In this document: piece after piece, positions 21,011-32,005 of the stretch
Numbering within the stretch: position 1 is the stretch's first letter
Layout of the letters: each line of letters starts with the position of its first letter
DNA from: Utricularia gibba
Taxonomy: Eukaryota > Streptophyta > Magnoliopsida > Lamiales > Lentibulariaceae
Direction of reading: 5' to 3'
Assembly (NCBI GenBank): GCA_002189035.1
Contig: NEEC01000012.1
Location: forward strand, 868,001 to 932,000
Length of the DNA: 64,000 nucleotides
Made by a program: the position numbers and the translations under genes
Notes under the pieces: generated by a model
What the model saw: the letters and a program-made list of their open reading frames with translations, nothing else
What the model was told of the DNA's origin: nothing
The model's database searches: none

Positions 21011-21557
21011 TGTTGTGGACTAAAATCAGCTATGGGGTGGGAGCCGATTTTCGGGTTGCAGGTAAAGTTGCACGTGTTATACCGAGACTAGATGTAAGCA
21101 TTTTGGGTGTTATGTCGCGATTGACAGAAATAGAAACAGACAGAGATTTTTACGTAGAAACTGTCGGAGAATGGGAAAACCACGGAGCTATTGGCGCTCG
21201 CTAGAGAATGACTTCACTAGACGATGGTGGAGAGAAGATACAAGTAAGGATGCCAAGAGTTCAACCCCTTTCTTCTTCAGGTTTTCTCATATTTATAGAA
21301 GAGGCTAATCTGACCGATTTCTCAATCCTATAGATGTTGGCTACTTTCTTTGCCTTCCAATCGTACTGTGGCCCTTCAATCGGATAACCACCGACTGTTC
21401 TGATGTTACCATAATTCGGCCACTTTTTAGACTGTCCAAAATGGCCGTCGCAGTCAAATGCGGACACCTATCGGTTTGTCGACCTACAACAGATTGTTGG
21501 GACACCTTTTGACTTCTTTTAGTAACCGATTAACCTAACATATTTCAGATTCCACCA
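21011..21557 (-). repeat. Family C 5' LTR (547 bp)
   Basis: Direct repeat of 16159-16702, with minus-strand TATAAATA at 21290-21297. Bounded on the right by the target duplication TCTAG. Confidence 0.9.
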
Positions 21558-21562
21558 TCTAG

Positions 21563-22438
21563 GTTCTAACATACTCAAATTTTCATCTGTACATATTTAT
21601 GAGCAAGTGTGTCATTACTGGAAATGATGGTTCCTGATGTTTGAATAAATGTTGAACTAATATATATTTTTGCTCAAGAAAATATGGAAAGATGAGGTTT
21701 TAAAGCTTGTATTCTTCCAATGTTTGTATAGAATGCAAACTTGTATTTGAATAATTAGAATTGTTGAATTTTGCTAAGGAATGAGTTGGAGGGTCTCATG
21801 GTTGTATTGGATCTCTTAATGGAATGAAAATTCTTAATGTAGAGTGTAAAGCTATAACTTGTTGAAATATCTTAAGGGTCTTGATTTTTGTTATTTTAGT
21901 ATGTTATACTTTAAAATGCATGGTTATTGTTTATGAGAAAAATATGAATAAAGAGAGAGGGTTAGAGAGTTGAGTAAGTTTGACACATGGTCAAAGGGGA
22001 AAGGACCATCTAGTTTTGTAGAAGTAACCCAAGTATAAGCTAATATCAGCAGTGGAGTTAGATTCGGAAAAGAAAGTTTTCAGGAGAGCTGATTTAAAAC
22101 TTTTTTCTAAGTTTTTGAACCAATGTGAAACGATAGTAAGAATCTTAATTTGGTTTCCGGCTGAAGTCACTATTATGATTTTGAAAGCTTGTAGAGTGAA
22201 AATCTTAATTTGGTTTCAGGCTGAGTTTGCCATTTGGGAAAGAACAGAATTGTTGTAAAGATGAGAAGGGATTAGATGCGAGTAAGTGGGATGAGAAGTT
22301 TGGGGTAGGGAATTGAACCCTAAGGGCTCACTCTGAAATAAGTTGTGCATCTTTTTTCTTTTAAATTTGTACGTGTTTGTCACCTTGAAATTTTCCTATG
22401 TGCTGAACTTGGAACTTGTGTGTTTTTTCTTATAAAAT
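21563..22438 (+). repeat. G1 right LTR, continued
   Basis: Resumes the LTR interrupted at 16158. The last 220 bp match the left LTR remnant at 12880-13100. No coding potential beyond short frames. It is interrupted again at 22438 by a family A solo LTR. Confidence 0.6.
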
Positions 22439-23778
22439 TGATGACACACGTTTTCTTTACATTTTATAATGCCAAATTGTTATGTTTTACTGTGGTTTAG
22501 GTTAGATATATGTGGTTTTTCATGTTTTATGTGTTGTTTATATTAATTTTATGTTTATGTTAAAAAGTGGACAAAATCCTTTGATTTAGTCCACCACCTT
22601 TGTTAGAATGTTTAATTAAATTCATCAGGAGGATTAGAATCAAATCAGACTCAAAGATGTGTGGATCAAGGTAAAGGGGCACAACATCCGAAGAGAGAGA
22701 AAGAGCATTATTCTGCCGCTTACAATCTGCAAGTTCAAGCCGAGAACAGTGCTGGTGTTAGGAACACTATATTGAAGTAAAGGAGAGGAGATATTTTTCG
22801 AAAGGAGAGAATTGATAGAGAGAGCTTCAGCATCAGCGATAACAGAGGAAGCTCCTCCAACAACAAGGACACCAACCAGAAGAGGAGGAGAAGAGCTTCA
22901 TCCTTAAAAAAACCACCAAAGCCCAGTTCAACGCTACTGTTCCATGCAATGAACAGTAGCATATAGAAACCAGAACAATCTTTTACTTCATTTTCATTCG
23001 CTGAATTTTTTGAGTTTTTGTGATAGACTTCCTCACAATGTTTTTGTTACTTTGGCTATTTAATCTTAATAACATTATATTTTATTTTCCAAGTATGAGT
23101 AGCTGGAACCTTAGGAATACCTTAAAGTAAAGCATGATGATGTGGGTCTAGGGTTTATAACACAATTCATCATTATTTCTTAGCGTTTATTTCTAGCATT
23201 TCATGAATAGACCTGAGGAGAGAAATGAACAGTTTCACAACTTAGATACTTGATTTAGAAGTAGACTAATAAATCAAGATAGGGACAATAAGTATTAGTC
23301 TAAGGTAGAACCAGAAGAACCGGGTAGATTTAGTTCTATATACTTTGCATCCGGGTAGACCTGATTGCGGTGTTAGTGACAATATTGTGGACTATCTTAA
23401 CCGAAAACATGATGAATGACCTGGGTAGACTTATGTTGTTTTAAAATTGTGAGTATAGGAATATGGTAAATTAAATTAGACATTTTAGCACTACAACACC
23501 TGCATTAAAACTAGTATTTGTTACTTTAAATGTTGAGACTTGATTTTGTTTATTGAACTCGTTTACTACTAATTCTTTGAGCTTATATTAAGAACTACTG
23601 TTATTCTGAATTCTGCATTTGTTAAAATACTTAGCAAGCACAAGCTCCTTGTGAATGACCCCGAATTCTACTTTACAGTTTGTGATTAATTTGCATTTTT
23701 TGAGGATTAGAGCTTACAAATATATTTGATACGGAATTCTATTTTTATTGCAATGATAATAGGAATTTTCAGTTATCA
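22439..23778 (+). repeat. Family A solo LTR, complete (1340 bp)
   Basis: Runs TGATGACACACG... to ...AGTTATCA, flanked by AAAAT (22434-22438) and AGAAT (23779-23783). The uninterrupted homologue at about 13070 has AGAAT once, so this is a 5-bp target duplication with one later change. It contains the hairpin GCTACTGTTC (22933-22942) / GAACAGTAGC (22951-22960) and repeated GGGTAGACCTGATT-like words. It has no internal coding part, as expected after LTR-LTR recombination. Confidence 0.8.
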
Positions 23779-23783
23779 AGAAT

Positions 23784-24480
23784 CTTTAATTTTTAAAATC
23801 ACTTGGAAAATCTAAGGGAATTATCAGATGTGAATTTTTCACTCCTATATGTTTTGTAAAAGCAGAAACTAGTGACAGTTTTTGTAGTCTGTTTTGTTTG
23901 TATTTTTCCTATCCAACTCTTGGGATTTAGAACTTGTATACACATGAACGTTTTAGAACCTTAAGGTTATGCATTTTCAACTTAAGGTAACACACAGTTG
24001 CCAAAACTATTTTGAGTCCCTACTTGTAAAATTCATAACTTTTGATTGGCAGCTGTGATTTACGTTATTTGTTTTCTGAACTCTTCTTCTATCTGTTAGC
24101 TTTCAAATGGTGATTTCATGTGATGTGGATGTCAAACTAAGGGTTACCACTAAAACATCAGTAAGTGCTCAATATGTCCTTAAGTAGGAAAATGTGTTGA
24201 GGTATGAATGCATATCTCGAGGCAACTTGGATTGTGTAGCCATGGGATGTTTTGTTAAGTTATTTCAGATATGTCTGAGGTACTATATAGAAATGGAGAG
24301 CAAAAATATATGCTTGCTTATGTCACTTTGTATGCCTTATGTGAATGTGCTTGATTTTGGTATAAGCTTTAGTTTGAATGGGTGACTCCTTTGAATCAAG
24401 TTATGCTAAATGATGGCTATATGATCTGTTTCATCTGAGTTTTAATGCCTAAGCCAAACTTACATGTGGACATATAGTTA
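23784..24480 (+). repeat. G1 right LTR, last part, and unassigned flank
   Basis: The first ~45 bp match 13070-13105, the end of the left LTR remnant. Beyond 23830 the sequence reads like retrotransposon LTR or leader DNA but has no second copy here to confirm it. The right end of G1 could not be fixed. Confidence 0.4.
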
Positions 24481-27400
24481 AATGGGGACATGTATATATA
24501 TATATATAGATATTTAAAAAATATATTTATAAATAAAAAATGTATTTGACAAATAAGAAAGTGAAATGTGGTATTTTTTAAATTGAGCCAAAACATGTAT
24601 TATTAATAAAAAAGAAATATTAGATTAAATAATGAAAGAACAAGAGAGAGAGAGAGGAGAGAGGGTGTGCATATTTGTATGTTATATGGGAAAGTTTGTA
24701 GATTTACAACTAATATAATTTGCAGAGGGTGTATTTATAAATAACCCACATATACCACATAGATCACAAATATCTTAAATTACATTTAATACAGAGAGGC
24801 ATCCATCTCAAGGTTTCTTGTCATGCACCATGCTCAGCATTGAAAAAATGAACTAATGTTTCCAAGGAGATTTCCTCTAACCCAAAGGCTATACCAACCA
24901 GTATTCAAGTAGTCTTCATGGGACTAGTGTTGCGGGAAACAAATTTAATCAGTGTTCCGGAATATTTATGTGGATTATTTTTACTTCTGAAATAACAAAA
25001 ATAAATTATATAAGAAACACCATCTATTTTAATTTTTCGTTATAGTATAAATATTTTTTAAATTGTATTATATGAACAGTAAAAATTAAAAGTAACTAAA
25101 TCCCTACTTTTCACTTTAATTCTACTTCTTCTGAAATTTCCCAAAATATTTCCCTCACAAAACCAGCTATTGTTTCTTGTAAGCGATGGCAAGCTGGTGG
25201 TAATTTTTATAATCGACAATTAACCAAAGGTACTGTCTGTAAGGGAATGTTATAGCCTGTTCACTTCTCCATTTGTTTGTCACTCCGTCATGTGTCGAGG
25301 GATTTTTTTTCACTTGTTTATATGTTTCATTTTATCATGTGGGTTTTATGATTACTCCACTAGAAAAGTAACTGGTGTTATCAACTAGCAATTAGTCATT
25401 AGAGAGTAATGAGCCTCACCTTAAGTTTACATGTTTGACTAGCAATCATTGGACTGGTTAAAAAATCAAAAGCATTATCACATGGAATACTTCTAATTTC
25501 TAGATATATTTCTAGATTTATTTACACATTTTTGTGGAACACTTTTGATTTTTATAAATTATTTCTACTTTTATTTTCTATTTTTCAAGAAGTAGAAATA
25601 GTCCACAGAAATATTCTGGAACAATTCTTTAGGCTTGAATTCTTGTACCTTTAAAGCTAAAATGTGTTGGGCTTCAGTTTCACTTCAAGTTGAATAAAAT
25701 ATCATATAAATTCAAAAAGCAACCTTTATATTTAAAAGATCAAATGAGCGTGAATACACAAAAGTAATAAAAAGATTGACAAAAAAAAGTAATAAAAATG
25801 TGAAGTATAAATTGAGCAAGAACAATCCAAAGGGATGGTTTGGTTTGGTTTGGTTTGTATTTGGAACCTAATTCAAGTTCACCTTAATCCACATTTAAAT
25901 ATTTAAAAGATAGTTCATTGATATAATTTATTGGAATTTAAAATCATAAAACTTTTTGATATATGGATGGAAAATAATGAATTTAATAATTTTTTTCCTA
26001 TAAAATTACGAAATTATCATCTTTATGTAGTTACAAAAATTAAGTAATTTCTAACCATTTTTAATTTTACTGGTGCTGCCACCTACCCTCACATTTCGTC
26101 TTCTTCCTTTGGTGGAGTTTTTAGTACGTAGCAAATCTGGTGAATCATGGTTTCCCCTTGTGTTGTGACACTAGTTTAGCACATTTATTTGTTGTGTTAT
26201 GTCACACGATAAGGAGCCTTGTCATTGTCCGGTAAGGACCTTCTCCTTGTCTGTTGTGACAATGTATACAATGTTATTTTTGTAAAGTTTCATTTTTCAC
26301 TCCATACTATTGGCGACGAATCTGCCAACAAAATGAAGCGATTTTGAAAACTTAAACAGGAAAAGGACCTACTATAAGCTATGGATCAGATTGTGCAAGA
26401 ATGACTTCAGAGGTGAGTATTATCAAGCTTTGCAATCGACATGTTTAAAACTATGCCTAATTTTCTTATGAACTTTCCATCCAGGTCTGACACCAATTTT
26501 AATGAATTGATAAATATGATGGATGTCTATGATGAGGATTGGGAAGAAATTGATGCAGTGGGAATGTGCATGTATTGCAGCATATTCCCAATTTTCTTGA
26601 ATTAAAGTATAAACCATGTACATATTACCTTGAGTGGAGGGAGATTTTTAGTAAAGAACGAGTTATCAAAAATAATTCTATCAGCTTTGAGGTTCATGAA
26701 AGAGGTTACATAACTTGTGGACGTACCATCAATTCAAATGGACTATCCTACTAAACCCAAGACATGAATTTCTCCTATGATGATGCATTCGGAGCCGAAA
26801 CCCAGAGTCATAGATTAATAACTCATAAACAAGGTATGAGGAAAGCGGTCAAGGAAACTCGTGAGTTACTCTTAGTTCATTTGATCCATTTATCTTTTAA
26901 TTATATTCATATATGAATAAATAATAATTATTATTATAATTAAAAATTATATTTTATTAATCAATACCAAACATTAAATCAATTTTCTTAATCTTATATT
27001 TAAATTTTCCATTTTTTTCTTTTTCATATCACATCGATATTAATAAATATAATGAATGAATTAATCATAGAATATTTTTTCATTATTTTATAATTATTCA
27101 TTAAGAAAAGGGATCTGGATATTGTTTTTTATTTTAGCATTTTTTTTAAAAAACATTTTGGATCTCTTTATTTTTTTATTGCAGAAATGATCATTTTTCT
27201 TCACCTAAAATATCATTCATCTTCTAATAGTGTTTTCCAATAGAGTCGCCATCATGGTTAACTAATTTAACTACTCTTTGAGATCAATTTTTGTCCCCTT
27301 TTTTTAATGGGCTTTTACCCCCTTTTTCCACTTGTTTTTGCATCCATAAGAGATTGAAAATAGTACACGGACGAGTAAGTCTAGAAATTTTAATACAATA

Positions 27401-27505
27401 TATTCATACATTTAATATCTATTCAAAATAACATACAAATGATTAACTCTAGTTGGCAAACTCGAAAATTTAAACTGGTTTTTCTATTGCAAGCTACCCA
27501 TAGCA
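24481..27505. other. AT-rich sequence with simple repeats; no gene recognised
   Basis: Contains a (TA)n tract near 24493, a (GA)n tract near 24644 and four TTTGG units near 25836. A possible decayed coding stretch at 26480-26870 (+) has open pieces with EDWEEIDAVGMCMYCS and YYLEWREIFSKERV but no domain I can name. Two stop codons interrupt it. Poly-T rich from 27100 to 27350. Confidence 0.4.
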
Positions 27506-30500
27506 TCACTTGGAGGGTAAATTGGTTTTTCCATCTCCTTTTTTCCTTTTCAAACAGCTCTTAAGATTTGAAAGTGTAACATAGTTGTTGCTACCCTTCA
27601 CAATAACTGACGCATTAACAGCAATTGTGTTTTCAGAAACTTGAAATGTCATTGTAGGTTGTTGAACCTGACTTGTTGAAACCTGACACAAGGAATTAAT
27701 TATTACTTCACAACTTGATATAAAAGCATTATCAACAAAGTATTATACCTTAGATACTAATATATGACTCGATGTTAGTGACATTGCTGCAAGTTGATGT
27801 TTTGGTACAATAGATTTTTCCTTCAATACCTAATCTAAATGACACATAACCATGACATTCAAATGAGCAAAAAACATTTTTAAGATACATTCCATATATC
27901 AAACACTGAACACATAATCATCAGCCAAATTACCACATCATAAAAAGGTTATCATCATACATATGTATACAATAATGATAGTTGGTTTTTTACCTTTCTT
28001 TTTTTAGGGTTAATATCTTTTTCATTCGAATCTTGTTTCCTTTTCCTCTGTTTTGTAACAGGTAATGATTCTTCACTTCTAACCTCATTTTCATGCTGCT
28101 CTTGGTTGACAGTTCCTTCATCATTCTGTGAACACTAAGGAGGAACACAAGATAAATGGTAACTATGAATATCTAATACCATGATATTATTGTAAATTGT
28201 AATGCAATGCATACCAGAGTTCCCTAAGTTGAAGCTATTTTAGAGCTTGATTTTTTCTTACATGTTGCTTTGTTGTGGCCTCTTATGTGACAGATACTAC
28301 ATTGATTTTTTTTCTGAGAAAGCCCTACTAATCTGTATGGATCTTTCACTTTGGCAAGGGGTTCTTCTGGTTGTCTTTTCCTTGCTTTTTTTGGTCTTCT
28401 AGCTCCTCTTTCATAAACTGGTGAGAGTGGGGATGGTAGATTAGCATTATCCCAAAGGTCTGCACTTGGAATTCCTTGAATTCTATGCTGTCGTTGTGCT
28501 ATATATGTTTCCTTCTTGTAGCAATCATCTACATATTCCTCTATCTTCAATCCTCAATCCTTTATGTCATAATCCAGCAATTGCATCTGCACATGAAAGA
28601 GATGCTAAATCCCAGTTTCTGCAGTCACATGTTCTCTTACACAGGTCTACTCTTCGTGTATCATATGGTCCTATCATTTTATACTTCCAATCAGAAATAC
28701 ACAAGGGAATGAGTTCATCAGCAACCTCGTATGCTTTTTCTAGAGTTGCTCTAATTGCTTGTTATTCCGCATAATGAGATGTCTTCTAATCCCCTCAAGC
28801 AATTGAATTATAGGTTTATCCCTCAATTCTAAAAGCATAGCATTATAACTCTCACAAAGATTATTAAGTAGAATATCGCACTTCGCAGTCTTTGTGAAAA
28901 AAGCTCTGCTCCATTGTTGTGGGGGCTTACTCTTTAGCCATGTATGAGCTTCTCTATTAATTCCTTCAAGGTCACTCACGTATCTTTCAAAAATAGTTAA
29001 TCTAGTGGCCTTAGCAACACCCCACAAGCAACTTTTTATTGCTTCTCCCATGTGTCTAGCAAGCTTCATATTACCATGTAGATGTCTTACACAAAACCTA
29101 TGATCCACATGTGGCATGACCTCCTTAAACGCTTCTAATAGCCCTTTCAATTTGTCTGAAATAAACGTCCATCCATCTCCATCACCAATGTGGAAATCTT
29201 GCTTCAACAATTGCAAAAACCATTTCCAAGTTGCCTCATTTTCCTTCTCTATTATTGCAAAAGCTAAAGGATAAAGATTATTATTTGCATCAATTCCCAC
29301 TGCACTAAATAGCTGACCACCGAACTTTCCCTTTAAAAAACATCCATCTACCCCCATAAAATGCCTAAATCCATATTGAAAATTTTGCTTTGTTGCTCCA
29401 TAGCAAATTTACAAGGCAAGAAATCTTCTTTCTACTGATATTAGATGTGGTGTAGTCTTTAAAACAATTGTTGATTCATGATTACTTTTTTGCACTACAT
29501 ATAAGTATTTTCTTAAGTCTGCCCATTGCTCTTTATGACTCCAATCAGCCGCTTGGATAGCTCTATTTCTTGCTCTCTGTGCTTTAGCATGTGATATGGT
29601 GACATTCATCTTCCTACAAACATGTTCTTGAAAATCTTTGAGGCCACACTTTGGATGTTGGGCCATGTATTGTGAAAAATACCAACCGAGCCAACGAGAC
29701 TTCATCCCTTTCAGTGTACGCCTCTGCCACATTGTATATGCTCGGGATTAAATCTTTTCACTATACAACCACTAACACTTTTCCTTTTGGTTACTGTAAT
29801 GAACCAATCACAACCCTTTACCCTACATTTGATCCTTAATCGCTCATTATCGTTTGTTGGAAAGTGGATATCTTTCATTTATCTAAAGGAATAGGTTTGT
29901 ATAGCCAACTTAGTCTCCTCTTTAGAACTAAACCTCAAACCAAGTGTCAGCTTGGGTCTAAATCTATCTGTTTTCGAATTAAACATATTCAATGACTTTT
30001 TTTTGTCTCTTCATCATCTTCATAATCCATGCTTTGCAAATCTTTCTCATCAGCATCATCTTCTTTATCATCAAAAAATACCTTTTCTGAATTAGAAACT
30101 TTGGGCACCAATTGAGATGAGTCATTCTCCATATTTTGACCAACGTTCATATTTTCTTGTTGACTTCCAACAGCAGAGTTTACCATGTTATCAACCATGA
30201 AATCATTTCTTTCCACATTCCCATTGTCAATTGGCATTTTTAATAGTTCCTAAAAAAAATCAGATCCAATCTCAGCTTCATTAGCAGTTTCCCATAGCCT
30301 CAAACAAGTCATCCATACCTATAGATTTACCAACATTTTCAGTTTGCATTATCTAAAAAATGTTTGAACCAAAAGCAACTCCTTTATTAATGTGCTGCTC
30401 AGTCAGATTATCAATCTTAATTGGAGCTGCACCCACATCATGGGCATCCATATGTCTTGTGTCTTCATGAATATTATAAAATTCATTGGTCCAAAATTCT

Positions 30501-30571
30501 ATATCACTTGCTACAGAATCTATACTATCATCTTTATTTTCTTTATCAATCACATTTCGTCTAGGAGCCAA
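27506..30571 (-). pseudogene. MuDR-like (MULE) transposase, decayed
   Basis: From right to left on the minus strand: an acidic N-terminal region (30353-30571, 29989-30237); the MuDR N-terminal domain with RLRIKCRVKGCDWFITV (about 29800); SRWLGWYFSQYM; the MULE DDE core with GVDGCFLKGKF (first Asp), WTFISDKLKGLLEAF (second Asp) and HRFCVRHLHGNMK (28740-29357). Next is a SWIM-type zinc region CDCRNWDLASLSC in which the expected His is Asp, a CSICHIRGHNKATCKKK zinc knuckle (about 28290), and likely spliced C-terminal exons (about 28135-28020, 27780, 27691-27506). Several frameshifts and stops (near 29740, 29380, 28575 and 28230) make it non-functional. MULE transposases cut and paste DNA with ~9-bp duplications; terminal inverted repeats were not located. 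Confidence 0.85.
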
Positions 30572-32005
30572 AGGTTCAATGGCACAAACATTAATAGTCC
30601 TTGCTTGTCTATGACTGTCACGTCACTATCCTTTCTAAATATCTCATCTACTTATTGTAATTGCATTTCTATACAATCCATATAACAATATAATAATGCA
30701 AAAATCTGAAACCACAAAAGTATGATATATAAACAACATATTATATGTTCATATCATCAAGTATCATCATGCGTTATGTTCATATGTTAGTTACTACAAC
30801 TCTTTTTGGAAAAAATGTTGGATTTAATGCTCTTTACAAACGTGAATTATTTGTGTTGTGGTGCATTATGAATAAGCGGTCTGTGAACTTAGGCGCAATG
30901 CTTGCTGAACAAATGAATAGAGATTATAGGCGCACTAAAATTCAGCAACTAAGTTTCGGTCATATTGTTATGCATCTTGTTAATACTCTTTGCCCTGAAA
31001 AACTGTCTGAACTTGAATTCTTCCATGTTGAGACTAAGACAGTGCCATTGGATACGTACTCTTTAAAAGTTGCTGGACTAATCAAAGCCTAAGGAAGTGA
31101 GTTTGTTTTTAGATCTTTGGCAGAACTGGAAGGAAAAGTTATCCCAAGGAAGAGGAAGGAAGATACTGCTGTTCCATCAACCTTGACCCCTACTCAAGGA
31201 GGAAAACACTGCTGCTGCCCAAAAATATTGGAGGTGATGAGTGACAAAATTTCAGACCTGATTCGGGTGTAAGGGTGGGCATGGGCCAACCCAACCTGTC
31301 GACCCGGCCTAACCCGCTAGTAATGGGCTCACCTGTGGGTCTAACCTGTTATTTATAGGTTATAGGTTGGGCCAAGTAAAATAAATCTCTGACCTGTTGG
31401 GTTTTAACCTGCAGATTCATGGGTCAACCTGTAAATTTTAAATAATATTATTTATTATTATTCAATATATTTTAACAAATAAAAAAATTCATGGATCCCA
31501 ACATAAATACGGTCACGTCATCCAATACAAATCATTTATTAATTAATATATTTAATATTTTTTTATTTATGCAATGATTACATTTTTATTTTCTAATCCA
31601 AAATAATTGAAACCTTCTTTACCCAACTCACGGCGGCACCGACTATTCAATCCCTAGTAATTCATCTGCATAATCCATTCATCGTTGCATCCCTAATTCC
31701 ATTTCTGATATTGACATTGTCGATTCCATTTTCTTGCCAATTGCTTGTTCACTCAATAACCCAAAATCGATATTCCAGAAATTGAGGGGTGAAGGCAAAA
31801 CCGTTGAGAAAGAGATTCTAAAATTCGATCAGGTAAGAAAAGGTAAAATGGCTGCTTCAATTTCATTTCGTGGTCCATTTGTTAGATTCTTATGATCATA
31901 GCTCTGAAAATTTACATGTTGAAATGAATGATGATCATGAGTTAGAGTTTGATAAGAATATGCCAATAGATCTTGTGTCTGAAGACTTAGGTTCCAATTC
32001 ATGCG

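Larger units (their letters stand above)
16159..21557 (-). mobile_element. Complete-ended 5.4-kb Ty3/gypsy element, family C, lacking most of pol
   Basis: Flanked by a perfect 5-bp duplication TCTAG (16154-16158 and 21558-21562). LTRs are 16159-16702 and 21011-21557, and both run TGTTGTGGACTAAAATC... to ...CAGATTCCACCA in plus-strand reading. On the minus strand, a primer-binding site (20989-21006) follows the 5' LTR after 4 nt. Then come gag with a decayed protease, an unrelated ORF on the opposite strand, and a polypurine tract (16703-16715) directly before the 3' LTR. RT, RNase H and integrase are absent, so the copy is non-autonomous. The gag type and antisense ORF suggest the Tat/Retand side of Ty3/gypsy; this lineage is an inference. 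It sits in the G1 right LTR. Confidence 0.9.

Noticed and set aside
24491-24660. (TA)n and (GA)n tracts as regulatory elements
   Set aside because: Simple repeats in A/T-rich DNA with no gene nearby; noted as microsatellites only.
26480-26880. Candidate host gene with WEEIDAVGMCMYC and YYLEWREIF stretches
   Set aside because: Frames are broken, no domain could be named, and no second exon with fitting splice phase was found.
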